This document shows, in pieces, positions 46,031-54,514 of a DNA stretch of 64,000 bases. Both the position numbers and the translations under genes were made by a program. Position 1 is the stretch's first letter. Each line of letters starts with the position of its first letter. The notes under the pieces were generated by a model that worked only from the letters and a program-made list of their open reading frames with translations, was not told where the DNA came from and searched no databases. This DNA is from CAZZBM01 sp964652255 (GTDB taxonomy: Bacteria > Bdellovibrionota > Bacteriovoracia > Bacteriovoracales > CAZZBM01), in NCBI GenBank assembly GCA_964652255.1, contig CAZZBM010000001.1:248001-312000 (forward strand). Direction: 5' to 3'.

Positions 46031-47059
46031 TTAATTCAAAGTGACTCCAAAAATTTTTCCAATAAAAAAAGTTCCAAGTCCAGCTATTAAACCAAAAACA
46101 AGCTGCCTAAAACCTGAGTATATTGGTGATTTATTGGTAAAAAGAGTAATTAAGGCTCCTAAAATAAAGAGTCCTAATAAACTCCAAAAACTTGACCAAA
46201 AAAGAGTCCACTTAGTAATGAAAAAAAAAGGAATAAGAGGGATAAAACCACTGACCATAAAAAGAATAAAAGAAGCCAAAGCAGCCTCTAGAGGTGAATC
46301 TTGTATTTCTTCATTTCTTAGATTTGATTCTTCAAGTTGAAGGAACTCTTCTTTTTTCTTTTCATCTTTTATAAGATTTTCTAGTTCTTTTTCTAATCCC
46401 TGAGTTTTTAAAATTAAAAACAACTCTTCTTTTTCTACATTTTTATTTTCACTTATTTCTTCTTCATGAAGGACAAGAGAGTGTTCATAAAGCTCTCGTG
46501 AACTTTTTACTGAAATCCACTCTCCCATAGCCATAGATAAAGCTCCTGCTAATAATCCAGCAAAGCCTGACAAAAGAATTTCTTTTTGTCCCATAGTTGC
46601 ACCTGCAACACCAGCTACTAATATAAAGATAGATAAAAGACCATCATTAGCTCCAAGAACAGCCGCTCTTAAAGCATTAGCAGCTCCAGGTCTATATTTT
46701 TTTTCAAAAGAAACAAGATAATTATGTTTGAAAAAATCTTTATTCCATAAATTATTAAGAATGATAGCGTGAGCTGTATCTGAAACTTTTCTTTTTTGAC
46801 GTAATTTTTTTCTAAGAGATAAAACAGCTAAAGAGTAACTTTTTTCTTCTTCTAACAATAAACTCTCTACATAATGAAAGCCAAATAGTTGACCTAATAA
46901 TTTTAAAAGATGAACTCTTAAAGAAGGTTTCAGATCTTGTTTGGCTAGTTTTCTTTCTATTTTAGCAAGAGAAGCATAAATCTCTCTGGATAAAGCATCC
47001 TTTGCTTTTTTAGATAAAACTTCATAAAGAAAAGCTGTATCAATATGTTTTTGATTCAT
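46031..47059 (-). CDS. VIT/CCC1-family metal transporter with N-terminal ferritin-like helices
   Basis: 342 aa. Residues about 1-130 form a helical, charged region resembling the rubrerythrin-like module of ER-VIT proteins, though its metal-ligand pattern is incomplete by eye. The membrane part (about 135-342) has VLGANDGLLSIFILVAGVAG and GALSMAMGEWISVKS, diagnostic of the VIT1/CCC1 family that moves Fe2+/Mn2+ across membranes, plus a cytoplasmic Glu-rich metal-binding loop. Together with FeoAB at 50-52 kb it suggests active iron handling. Confidence 0.9.
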   Translation of the reverse strand: MNQKHIDTAFLYEVLSKKAKDALSREIYASLAKIERKLAKQDLKPSLRVHLLKLLGQLFGFHYVESLLLEEEKSYSLAVLSLRKKLRQKRKVSDTAHAIILNNLWNKDFFKHNYLVSFEKKYRPGAANALRAAVLGANDGLLSIFILVAGVAGATMGQKEILLSGFAGLLAGALSMAMGEWISVKSSRELYEHSLVLHEEEISENKNVEKEELFLILKTQGLEKELENLIKDEKKKEEFLQLEESNLRNEEIQDSPLEAALASFILFMVSGFIPLIPFFFITKWTLFWSSFWSLLGLFILGALITLFTNKSPIYSGFRQLVFGLIAGLGTFFIGKIFGVTLN

Positions 47060-47181
47060 GCTTTATATTGACAAAAAAATTATTATTTTAGAATTCTTTA
47101 TTTTTTTTCCATGTTAGTCCTAATACCGTTCAAAATATTTGAATTTTGTCTGTTTGAAAATTCTAATCTCTCTGATAAGCA

Positions 47182-47566
47182 TTATGCCTTATCCACAAAG
47201 CTTGATAAAAGTTCCATATGCTTGCTATCAAAAAGAGGCAAGGTACTTTTTACCAACTCCACAGCTTTATTACAATTTTTAATGGCGCCATCTAGTATAT
47301 CTAAGTATCCTTCTAATATTTTTATTAGATCATCTACAGATATGTTTGATTGAGGCAGGTTTTCTATAATTTTTTTTTTTTAATTTCTACTACCTTTAAT
47401 GTATCTTCTGCTTATTTCAAACAAAAAAAGCTTGATCAAAAGCTGCACTAAAATTCTCTGCTAATAAAGAATTCATTTCTACTGATTGCTTTACTTGTTG
47501 TTTTAAGCAATTTATTTATTTTTCTAAATTTAAAGCTAAAAACAAGAGGAATGATTTAAGTGACAT
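47182..47566 (-). pseudogene. Decayed gene for a small helical protein
   Basis: On the minus strand, ATG 47566 opens MSLKSFLLFLALNLEK, a signal-like start, then an in-frame TAA. The same frame continues as INCLKQQVKQSVEMNSLLAE and on to FVQ-like sequence until TGA at 47417. A second frame then carries about 75 residues of well-formed amphipathic helix (for example ILEGYLDILDGAIKNCNKA) ending at TAA 47182-47184. One stop and one frameshift are needed to join them; a 12-A homopolymer lies in the second part. The plus-strand frame over the same DNA looks like its shadow. No family recognised. The helical style is like the C-terminus of the 219-aa lipoprotein upstream. Confidence 0.5.
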
Positions 47567-47580
47567 ATAACATATATGTC
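47562..47580. repeat. Inverted repeat over the pseudogene start
   Basis: GACATATA-ACA-TATATGTC: perfect 8-bp arms with a 3-nt loop, overlapping the ATG at 47564-47566. It could be an operator or chance in AT-rich DNA. Confidence 0.45.
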
Positions 47581-47654
47581 CTTTTAAAATTATTATATCT
47601 TTAGTAAATTACGTCTAAAAGGTCAACACTTAAGAAATACAATAGTTAATAGTT

Positions 47655-47688
47655 ATTGGATTTAAGTTTTTTTAAACTTAAATCCAAT
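47655..47688. repeat. Perfect 15-bp hairpin in the largest intergenic region
   Basis: Arm ATTGGATTTAAGTTT (47655-47669), loop TTTT, complementary arm to 47688. It lies 54 nt past the 3' end of the 219-aa lipoprotein gene on the minus strand. It may be a terminator stem, although no T-run follows on the minus strand, or a recombination or insertion scar. The rest of 47567-47741 shows no gene. Confidence 0.6.
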
Positions 47689-47741
47689 TTTCATCAATCA
47701 ATTATAATCAACGATAATCTCTATCTATTTTTAATTCTGCT

Positions 47742-48401
47742 TTAATTCTTTAACATATAATCCCCGAATGCTTCAATATAAGGCCACGTTCTTTTGTTCA
47801 AAGACTTAAATATTTCATCTATCCAGAGGGTACCCTCATTAATTTTTTTTAAAATAGCACTTTTTTTTGTGTTTAAAGAATCTTTTGTTTCATGAGGCAA
47901 ATTACTAGCATCTATGCGACGTTCTATTTTTTCTAGTTCTTCTCGATATTGAGATAATTTCTCCAATAATTCTATTGCAAATTTCATTATTTTATTTGAT
48001 TCCTCTATTGCTTCCGAGGGAGTCAGGCTAAATTTTGCTGTATATTCTACGAAAACAAAATATTTCACCTTTAATTCTTCAATACCTAAAGATATTTTTT
48101 CAAGTTTTTCATTTATAGCACCTATTGATTTTTTTAGATCTCCCTCAAGATCTGGACCAGTAACATTATCATCTGAACCCACAGAACTAAGAGTAGAAGA
48201 TGTTTCAACCACATTAGCTACAGGTTTTTCATTATAAACAACAGCAGGCTGTGGTGCTACAACATTTTCAGAAACATGGACAACTCCTTTTTGTGGCTTT
48301 GGACTTGGTGGTAGAGCAGATGAAGGTACCCCTGTGTCTAAACACCCTGTAGAAGGTAAAACAGCAGTAAGTAAAACAAAAAATATTGATCTCACTAACA
48401 T
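47742..48401 (-). CDS. Helical lipoprotein of atypical style
   Basis: 219 aa. A conventional 20-residue lipoprotein signal, MLVRSIFFVLLTAVLPSTGC, in contrast to the 11-12-residue signals elsewhere in the window. Pro/Val-rich linker (about 25-90), then a helical domain (about 90-215) with long coiled stretches (EELEKIERRIDAS). Strong Shine-Dalgarno AAGGAG. Codon choice is less AT-biased than the neighbours. Function unknown. Likely acquired together with the decayed gene next to it (inference). Confidence 0.75.
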   Translation of the reverse strand: MLVRSIFFVLLTAVLPSTGCLDTGVPSSALPPSPKPQKGVVHVSENVVAPQPAVVYNEKPVANVVETSSTLSSVGSDDNVTGPDLEGDLKKSIGAINEKLEKISLGIEELKVKYFVFVEYTAKFSLTPSEAIEESNKIMKFAIELLEKLSQYREELEKIERRIDASNLPHETKDSLNTKKSAILKKINEGTLWIDEIFKSLNKRTWPYIEAFGDYMLKN

Positions 48402-48550
48402 AAAATAACTCCTTATTTTTTTTATTTCAGTATTCTAGTGAACATACTTTATTGAAAAATAAAAATCAATCAAGATCGCCCTATTAACAACAAAGACATT
48501 TTTCCCTTCCACTTTCTTTTCTTTTTCTCCTGTGTTATTTCCTAAGATGT

Positions 48551-48847
48551 CTTTTGAGAGGATTGGGTTATTGCTGATGTCAGAGGAAAGTCCGGACACC
48601 ACAAAGCATCCTAGCGGGTAACGCCCGTCCATCGCAAGATGAGGACTAGTGCAACAGAAAGAATGTACGCTTCTTTGAAGGCTGTAGTGAAATCAGGTAA
48701 ACTCTAGGAGGTGCAAGTTCAAATAGGCTAACATTGTTTGCTTTGACAAAAAAGTTAGCGGGTAGAACGCAAAGAAATCTTTGGTAACAAAGATTCAAGA
48801 GAAATAATAACCTTCGACAAAATCCGGCTTATAGATCCTCTCAAAAG
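48551..48847 (+). ncRNA. rnpB: RNase P RNA
   Basis: Catalytic RNA of tRNA 5' processing. The conserved core GAGGAAAGTCCGGAC (48583-48597), AGTGCAACAGAAAG, AGGTAAACTC, and the 3' ACAAAATCCGGCTTAT element are all present. The ends pair over 13 bp (48551-48563 with 48835-48847). At about 297 nt it is compact for type A. Its 3' end overlaps the last codons of the convergent aldehyde dehydrogenase gene. A 65-codon minus-strand frame here is a shadow. Confidence 0.96.
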
Positions 48848-50148
48848 ACAAAAACTTTTTTTATACTCATAGCTAAAAAAGGATCAAGGGATCCTTCTTT
48901 AGTATTTCCACTTGAAAGATTAAAGGCTCCAAAAGGAACATGATCTAAACGATAAGAGGGTCCTTCATTAAGAAGGAGGGTTCCTGTTTTTAAATGCTGA
49001 AAAAAATATTTAATTTTTTTTTGATCTTGAGTTAAAAGTCCTGCTTGAAGCATGTATGAACTTCGATGAATTTTATTGAGAACTTCTTCTTCTGTTTTAA
49101 AGGAGAACAAAGGAAAAACAGGACCAAAGAATTCTTCTTTAAAAAGATTTTCTTCTCCTCTTAAAAGAATAGGATTTAAATAAGCCTTTTTAGGTTTAGT
49201 AATCAAGAGAGGCTTTAAGGAACTAAATTGATCATAAAGATCTTGTGCACTTTTTTCAGTTACTAATGGTGCAAGTACACAATTCTGATCATAAGGAGAA
49301 GAAGCTTCAATGGTTTTTAATTTAGAAAATAATTTTTCTTCAAATTCTTCAATTAAACTTTCATGAATAAAAAATCTTTTAGCAGCAGTACATCTTTGTC
49401 CAGAACAACCTAATCTATGAGCAAGAGCTAGTTCTATCCCTAAGTTTAAATCAGCATCTTCTAATAAAATTAAAGGATCATTACCACCAAGTTCAAAAAG
49501 ATGTTTTTTTCCTAAACTATTTTTTAAAATTAGATCAGCAACTATAGGACCTCCTGTAAAAGAGATCCCTTCAATTTTAGGATGAGAAATTAATTTCAAA
49601 AAATCTTCATTACTAGGATTTATCATTTGAAGATCTTCTTTTGAAAAACCTGCTTCATACAAAAGATCAAGAAAGAAAGAAGCAAATTCATAAGTTTGTG
49701 GATGCGGTTTATACAAAAAATGATTTCCCATAAGATAAGCTGGTACAATTTTATGTAAAGCTAAATTTAAAGGAAAATTAAAAGGAACAATAAGAACTAA
49801 ACAACCCAAAGGAAAAAGTTCAGTAAAAACATATTTTTTTTCTTGATTCAGATAAGTATCAGAATAATAAACTTCTCCTTTGATTTGTTGATAACAACTT
49901 AAAGCTGATTCAAGAGTGATAAGACCTCGATCAACTTCTATTAAACTTTCTTTCAAACTCTTTCCCATGGTTTTGGTAATAAGGTGAGCTAATTGTTCTT
50001 TTTCTTTCTCTAAAAGAGAGGCAAGTTTTTTAATCACTTGTGTTTTTTCTCTTGAACTCTTTTCATTAGGTTTTAATATCTCTAATTTTTTCCAAGGTTC
50101 ATGATCAAGAGGACTTTTTAGGGGAGATTCATCAATAGGACTTCTCAT
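48841..50148 (-). CDS. NAD(P)-dependent aldehyde dehydrogenase
   Basis: About 435 aa from ATG 50148; an in-frame ATG at 50184 overlaps feoB by 14 nt. The catalytic Cys (GCSGQRCTAAKRF) and general-base Glu (FELGGNDP) are intact, and the cofactor region VPFNFPLN is present. It is shorter than typical (about 480 aa), mainly at the N-terminus, and resembles succinate-semialdehyde/glyceraldehyde-type members, but the substrate is not readable. The stop lies inside the rnpB 3' end on the opposite strand. Confidence 0.9.
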   Translation of the reverse strand: MRSPIDESPLKSPLDHEPWKKLEILKPNEKSSREKTQVIKKLASLLEKEKEQLAHLITKTMGKSLKESLIEVDRGLITLESALSCYQQIKGEVYYSDTYLNQEKKYVFTELFPLGCLVLIVPFNFPLNLALHKIVPAYLMGNHFLYKPHPQTYEFASFFLDLLYEAGFSKEDLQMINPSNEDFLKLISHPKIEGISFTGGPIVADLILKNSLGKKHLFELGGNDPLILLEDADLNLGIELALAHRLGCSGQRCTAAKRFFIHESLIEEFEEKLFSKLKTIEASSPYDQNCVLAPLVTEKSAQDLYDQFSSLKPLLITKPKKAYLNPILLRGEENLFKEEFFGPVFPLFSFKTEEEVLNKIHRSSYMLQAGLLTQDQKKIKYFFQHLKTGTLLLNEGPSYRLDHVPFGAFNLSSGNTKEGSLDPFLAMSIKKVFVF

Positions 50149-50170
50149 GAAATTCTTTGTACAAAAAATA

Positions 50171-51895
50171 TTAAAAAAAGACAAAGAAGCTTTTAGCTAA
50201 AAAAGCTAAGAAATAACTTAAAAGCAAAGAATAAAAGATAAGAGAAAAAGTCCAAAAAAAACTTTTACTCTCTTTATAAAAAGTCACAAAAGTAGAAAGA
50301 CATAAAGGAGCTAGAATAAACCAAAAAAGAAGAGCTATTAAAGTTGATTTTGGATAAGTGAGTAGAAGTGCTTCACTTAAGGAGTATTGATCAGAAGCAA
50401 ACAGTGTTCCTAGACTTGATACAATAACCTCTCTCGCAGTTAAAGAAGCTAGTAATGTAGTATTAATTCTCCAATCAAAACCAAGTGGAGAAAAAATAAA
50501 TTCTATTTTTTTTCCTATGAAAGCAGCAAAGCTATTTTCTCTACTTTCTGGATAGTGAGATAAAAACCAAATAATAGAAGAAGAAATAATAATTACAGGA
50601 CCAACTTTTTTAATAAAAGTGATGAGGCGATAAGCTACTTCTTTAAACAAAAACTGAATCTTTGGCCACTGATAAGTTGGAAATTCTATGATGGAATGTA
50701 GGAGAATCTTCTTTTTTTTAAAAAATATTTTTAAAAGATAAGCTGTTAAAAAAGAAAAAAATAAGGAAATAAAATAAAGTAAAAAAAGAAAGAGACCTTG
50801 ATAGAAAGTATTCTTAACTAGGGTTTTAATGAGAAGAGTGTAGAGGGGCAAACGAGCAGAACAAGTGGTAAGAGGAATGATAAAAAGAGTAACTAGACGC
50901 TGAGAAGGGTGTTCAATGGTTTTAGTACTCAGCATGGCTGGAATAGCACAAGCGTGACCAGCTAAAAGAGCAATAAAGGATCGACCAGAGAGTCCAAGAA
51001 ATTTCATGAGATCACTAAGGAGAAAAGTCATTCTGGTGAGATAACCTGAAATTTCTAAGAATAAGAGAAAAAAGAAGAGAAAAGTTAGGTAAGGTAAAAA
51101 AGCAAAAATAATTTTTAATCCTTCTAAGATACCTTCAACAAAAAATTCTTTGTAAGGAAGAGAAGATGTAAGAATTATTTTTTGAAAAAATTCAAAAATA
51201 AAAGCAATGAATTCATCAAAAGGTTTTGCCCAAGAAAATAATATTTGAAAAAAAACAAATAAAATCATCACAAGACTCATAAGTCCCCAAAAAGGATGCA
51301 AAATAAAACGATCTAAGCTATCTGTCAGTTGATCATTTTCCAAAGGTTTAAGAGTCATCTTTTGAGCAAGATGAAGAGCTTGTTTGAAGGCTTCTTCAAA
51401 ATCTAATAATTCTTGTTTTTCTTCTGGTTTTTTCCACAAAAGAGGAAGATGTTTTTTTATTTCTTCTTTATAAATAACAGGACAATCAAGTTCTTTTTCT
51501 AAGCTTTGAAAGTTTAAAACCTGACCTCTTTTTCTAGCTAGATCGAGCATGGTAGGAACCACTACTACTTGAAATCCTTTTTTTTTAAACTGAAGAAGAA
51601 GAGCTAAACTTTTTCTTAAATGAGTCACATCTAAAGCAAATAAAAGACTTAACCTATCCTTATCTCTTGTTAAAAAATAGGAAGTCACTTGTTCTTCTGC
51701 ATTTTGTGGATTGGAACTTGTAATCCCTGGAAGGTCTATTAAATAAACAGATTCCTTTTCACAAAAACAAAGAGCTTCTTTTTTTTCAAAAGTGACTCCA
51801 GAATAATTAGCTATTTTTTGTCTTTCTTTAGTAAGTTCATTAAAAAGAGTACTTTTTCCTGAGTTAGGAAGTCCTAAAATAGCATAAGTTTTCAT
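50171..51895 (-). CDS. feoB: Ferrous iron transporter FeoB, short form
   Basis: 574 aa versus roughly 700-770. N-terminal G domain: G1 GLPNSGKST (8-16), G3 DLPG (54-57). The G4 position reads TMLD (115-118) rather than N-x-x-D. The cytosolic helical spacer is short. The membrane part has both Gate regions (GHACAIPAMLSTKTIEHPSQ and LLASLTAREVIVSSLG). It imports Fe2+ in the inner membrane. ATGA overlap with feoA upstream. Confidence 0.93.
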   Translation of the reverse strand: MKTYAILGLPNSGKSTLFNELTKERQKIANYSGVTFEKKEALCFCEKESVYLIDLPGITSSNPQNAEEQVTSYFLTRDKDRLSLLFALDVTHLRKSLALLLQFKKKGFQVVVVPTMLDLARKRGQVLNFQSLEKELDCPVIYKEEIKKHLPLLWKKPEEKQELLDFEEAFKQALHLAQKMTLKPLENDQLTDSLDRFILHPFWGLMSLVMILFVFFQILFSWAKPFDEFIAFIFEFFQKIILTSSLPYKEFFVEGILEGLKIIFAFLPYLTFLFFFLLFLEISGYLTRMTFLLSDLMKFLGLSGRSFIALLAGHACAIPAMLSTKTIEHPSQRLVTLFIIPLTTCSARLPLYTLLIKTLVKNTFYQGLFLFLLYFISLFFSFLTAYLLKIFFKKKKILLHSIIEFPTYQWPKIQFLFKEVAYRLITFIKKVGPVIIISSSIIWFLSHYPESRENSFAAFIGKKIEFIFSPLGFDWRINTTLLASLTAREVIVSSLGTLFASDQYSLSEALLLTYPKSTLIALLFWFILAPLCLSTFVTFYKESKSFFWTFSLIFYSLLLSYFLAFLAKSFFVFF

Positions 51896-52116
51896 TGAAA
51901 TTTTAAAAGAGAAAGTTCATCTTCACTAAGAGATATTTTTTGACCTTCTAATTCTAGAAGATAACTTCTACGTACTAAAGGACAAATATGAAGAACTTTA
52001 AAGCTTTCTCCAGAGATAAATCCCAGTCTCACTAAAAGAAATTTTAAATATTCTTCATAGTAAGAAAGATTAGATTTATATCCTAAAATATCATAGGATT
52101 TTCCTTCTTGAAGCAT
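51892..52116 (-). CDS. feoA: FeoA-family SH3-like protein
   Basis: 74 aa. The FeoA order (VRLGFISGESFKVLHICPLV, then a YLLELEGQKISLSE strand pair) is clear. It partners FeoB. AAGGAT precedes the ATG. It overlaps feoB by 4 nt. Confidence 0.88.
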   Translation of the reverse strand: MLQEGKSYDILGYKSNLSYYEEYLKFLLVRLGFISGESFKVLHICPLVRRSYLLELEGQKISLSEDELSLLKFQ

Positions 52117-52190
52117 ATCCTTCTCTTCTTATCATGAAAAGATCTTAGGCGTCTATCTTGAAACTTTATCTTTCAAAAGAATGTTTTTTT

Positions 52191-53408
52191 ATGTATATAG
52201 CTTCTTGTCCCATGGAAGAACAAAGTTTTTATAGATCTTGGATTTATCCTTTTTTTCAATCACCTTTAAGAGAGATTACTCTTACCTTGTTTTTTATCTC
52301 AGCTAGTTATCCTCCCTTAAGATCTCTCATGACTTCTTTATTTACTCATGAATTTGGAACAGAGCAAACAATTCCAGCTTTAGCTCTTTCTGCTATTATT
52401 CTTCTCCCAACAACTTTCTTTCTAGGTTTGTCTCAAAAGCGCTTTGGAGTAACAAAAACTTACTTAGGGGTTTCCTTTTTTTCTATTCTTCTTATTGTTC
52501 TTATTTATTATCTTCATGCTTTAGGTTTTAAATCTTTTACCTATCTTTTTTTCATGTTGAAAAATATTTATATGATTCTTTTTCTCACTATTATCAGAGG
52601 AAGAATCAATGTGACTTTTCCAACAGATTTTTTAAAAAAATTTTATGGTCCTATGGGTGCTTCAGCTGGTATCGGCACTTTTTTAGGAGGATCACTCATG
52701 AAGTATTTAAATGAATACGGAATTTTGATTCTTGGAATTATTTTTATTCTTTTAGCAGCTTGGACTTTTTATCTTTCAAGAGGGTCTGATTATGAAGAAA
52801 AAAGCAAACATTTAGTAACTTCATTAAAACCCATTGCAGGATATGCTAGATCTATTATTCTTATTATTTTTCTTTCTCAGTTTTTTCTTTTTTTTGTAGA
52901 ATATCGTTGGACAAAACTTATTGAAATTAATATTGCTGACAAGCTAGAACGAACTCAATATTTTGGTTGGTGTTTTAAATTTGTAGGTCTCATCGAAACA
53001 GTTTTTCAATTATTTATTACACCTTTTCTTTTTAGACTCATCAAAACAGAATACATTCACTATGGTCTCTATGCTCTTTTTTCTTCTTTAGCTTTATTTA
53101 CTAACAGCACAGCTTCTCTGGGCATAGCTACTTTTAGTTATGTAACATATAAAAGCACGGATTACTCTTTTTTTGCTGTAGGAAAAGAATTTTTCTATAG
53201 ACCTTTTACACCAGATCAACGTTATGGAATTAAATACTTTGCTGATCTTTTAGGTTATCGTTTAGGCAAAGTTGGTTCAGCTCTTTTACTCTTGTATACA
53301 ACTTCTAGCGAATTAGCTTTAAATCTTACTATTATTTTTGGTTGTTTTCTCTGGGCTTATAGTCTTTATTATCTTTTCTTCTCTAAAAAAAAACTTAATT
53401 ATGAGTGA
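52191..53408 (+). CDS. Nucleotide-transporter-like (NTT/TLC-type) membrane carrier
   Basis: About 405 aa with 10-12 membrane helices. The late region (YKSTDYSFFAVGKEFFYRPF, then RYGIKYFADLLGYRLGKV) strongly recalls the bacterial/plastid ADP/ATP translocase superfamily and its MFS-like bacterial relatives, where K-x-x-D and ID-x-x-x-x-R-x-GK motifs recur. The N-terminal LREITLTLFF also fits. Three candidate starts exist (52158 TTG, 52191, 52212). It may exchange or import nucleotides, or be a related carrier of another substrate. The 3' end overlaps the Nudix gene by 8 nt. Confidence 0.72.
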   Translation: MYIASCPMEEQSFYRSWIYPFFQSPLREITLTLFFISASYPPLRSLMTSLFTHEFGTEQTIPALALSAIILLPTTFFLGLSQKRFGVTKTYLGVSFFSILLIVLIYYLHALGFKSFTYLFFMLKNIYMILFLTIIRGRINVTFPTDFLKKFYGPMGASAGIGTFLGGSLMKYLNEYGILILGIIFILLAAWTFYLSRGSDYEEKSKHLVTSLKPIAGYARSIILIIFLSQFFLFFVEYRWTKLIEINIADKLERTQYFGWCFKFVGLIETVFQLFITPFLFRLIKTEYIHYGLYALFSSLALFTNSTASLGIATFSYVTYKSTDYSFFAVGKEFFYRPFTPDQRYGIKYFADLLGYRLGKVGSALLLLYTTSSELALNLTIIFGCFLWAYSLYYLFFSKKKLNYE

Positions 53409-54006
53409 ACAACTCAGAGCTTATAATGATTTAAATGAAGACCTTGGATTACTTGAAAGATCTCTGATTCACAAAGAGGGCTATTGGCATAAAGTCATTC
53501 ATACTTTTGTTCTTCACCCCCAAGGTTTAATCTTTTCTCAACGAAGTGATTCAAAAAAATTTCAGCAAAATCTTTTAAGCACTTCTTCTTCTGGTCACTA
53601 CCAAGAAAACACTCCAGTTTTTCAAGAACTAGAAGAAGAGCTAGGAATCATTCCAGAAAAAAGTCAATTTTTAGGACGAAAACTTTTTTTTCATGAACAA
53701 AGAAATTCTATTCAAGATAAAGAATATCAAGATCTTTATGTAGTCACTTATTCTCAATTAGATTTTAAAATAGATCCTCTAGAAATTAAGGCTATTTTCT
53801 TTTTTCCTTTAGAAAAAGGAATCCCTTTTTTCTCTCAGAGAGGGGTTAATCTTGAGCTTAAGGGCTTAAGCTCTTCCTATCATTCTCTAGAAAAAAGCTT
53901 TACCTATGAGGACTTTCTTCCCTTGGGAAGATCTTTTTACCTAACCTCTTTTTATCAAATTCTAGCTTGGAAAAAATCTAATTTTGCTCCCCTTGACCTT
54001 TTTTAA
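53401..54006 (+). CDS. Nudix-fold protein with shortened Nudix box
   Basis: 201 aa from ATG 53401 (longer frame rejected). The sequence HKVIHTFVLHPQGLIFSQRS followed by SGHYQENTPVFQELEEELGI is the IPP isomerase/YfcD-like Nudix layout. Compared with the consensus the box lacks about four residues after the first Gly, and the RE is QE, while the EExEELG metal end is kept. Activity may be altered. It overlaps the transporter gene, suggesting co-transcription. Confidence 0.75.
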   Translation: MSEQLRAYNDLNEDLGLLERSLIHKEGYWHKVIHTFVLHPQGLIFSQRSDSKKFQQNLLSTSSSGHYQENTPVFQELEEELGIIPEKSQFLGRKLFFHEQRNSIQDKEYQDLYVVTYSQLDFKIDPLEIKAIFFFPLEKGIPFFSQRGVNLELKGLSSSYHSLEKSFTYEDFLPLGRSFYLTSFYQILAWKKSNFAPLDLF

Positions 54007-54020
54007 AGAGCTCCTATCTT
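53992..54020 (+). promoter_or_regulatory. Candidate heat-shock (sigma32-like) promoter for grpE-dnaK-dnaJ
   Basis: CTTGACC (53992-53998), 12 nt, CTCCTAT (54011-54017), resembling the proteobacterial sigma32 elements CTTGAA and CCCCAT-T. It also reads as a sigma70-like TTGACC-N16-TATCTT. It overlaps the Nudix stop codon and lies 8 nt before the grpE ATG. No CIRCE repeat is seen. Confidence 0.4.
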
Positions 54021-54028
54021 AGAGAGGT

Positions 54029-54514
54029 ATGAAAGAAGAAAAAGAGACTACAGAAGGTAGCTCAGCAGAGAAAGATTACAAAAATGATTATCTTTATTTG
54101 GTAGCTGAGTTTCAAAATTTTCAAAAAAGAACAGAGAAAGAAAAGGAACTTCTAGTAAAATTTTCATTAGAGCATTTCTTTAAAGAATTTATTGAAGTGG
54201 TAGATAATTTTGAAAGAATGTTTTCTTCTTTAAATCAAACAGAAAATAAAGAAGTTAAAAATATGTTTTTAGGACTTGAAATGATTCATAAACAATTTCT
54301 AATTCTTTTAGAAAAATATGGTTTAAAGCCATTAAATCCTGTTCATGAATCTTTTAATCCTCATGAACATGAAGCAACAGGGCAAGAAGAGAATAAAGAA
54401 ATAGAAGAAGGAAAAATTTTAAAGGTTGAACAAAAAGGCTATAAATTACATGAGCGTCTTTTGCGTTCAGCTAAAGTTATAGTGAACCAAAAGGGAGAAG
54501 AAAATCATGAGTAA
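54029..54514 (+). CDS. grpE: Nucleotide exchange factor GrpE
   Basis: 161 aa. Acidic N-terminus, long coiled coil ([20 protein letters not shown]), then the beta domain with [10 protein letters not shown]. It releases ADP from DnaK. GAGAGG precedes the ATG. 8-nt overlap with dnaK. hrcA is not upstream. Confidence 0.95.
   Translation: MKEEKETTEGSSAEKDYKNDYLYLVAEFQNFQKRTEKEKELLVKFSLEHFFKEFIEVVDNFERMFSSLNQTENKEVKNMFLGLEMIHKQFLILLEKYGLKPLNPVHESFNPHEHEATGQEENKEIEEGKILKVEQKGYKLHERLLRSAKVIVNQKGEENHE

Noticed and set aside
47111..47353. 80-codon plus-strand open frame
   Set aside because: It lies opposite a minus-strand frame with better amphipathic-helix composition (the decayed gene), has no Shine-Dalgarno or promoter, and resembles an antisense shadow.
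48435..48632. 65-codon minus-strand frame
   Set aside because: It covers the 5' part of the RNase P RNA on the opposite strand; the conserved RNA core explains the sequence.
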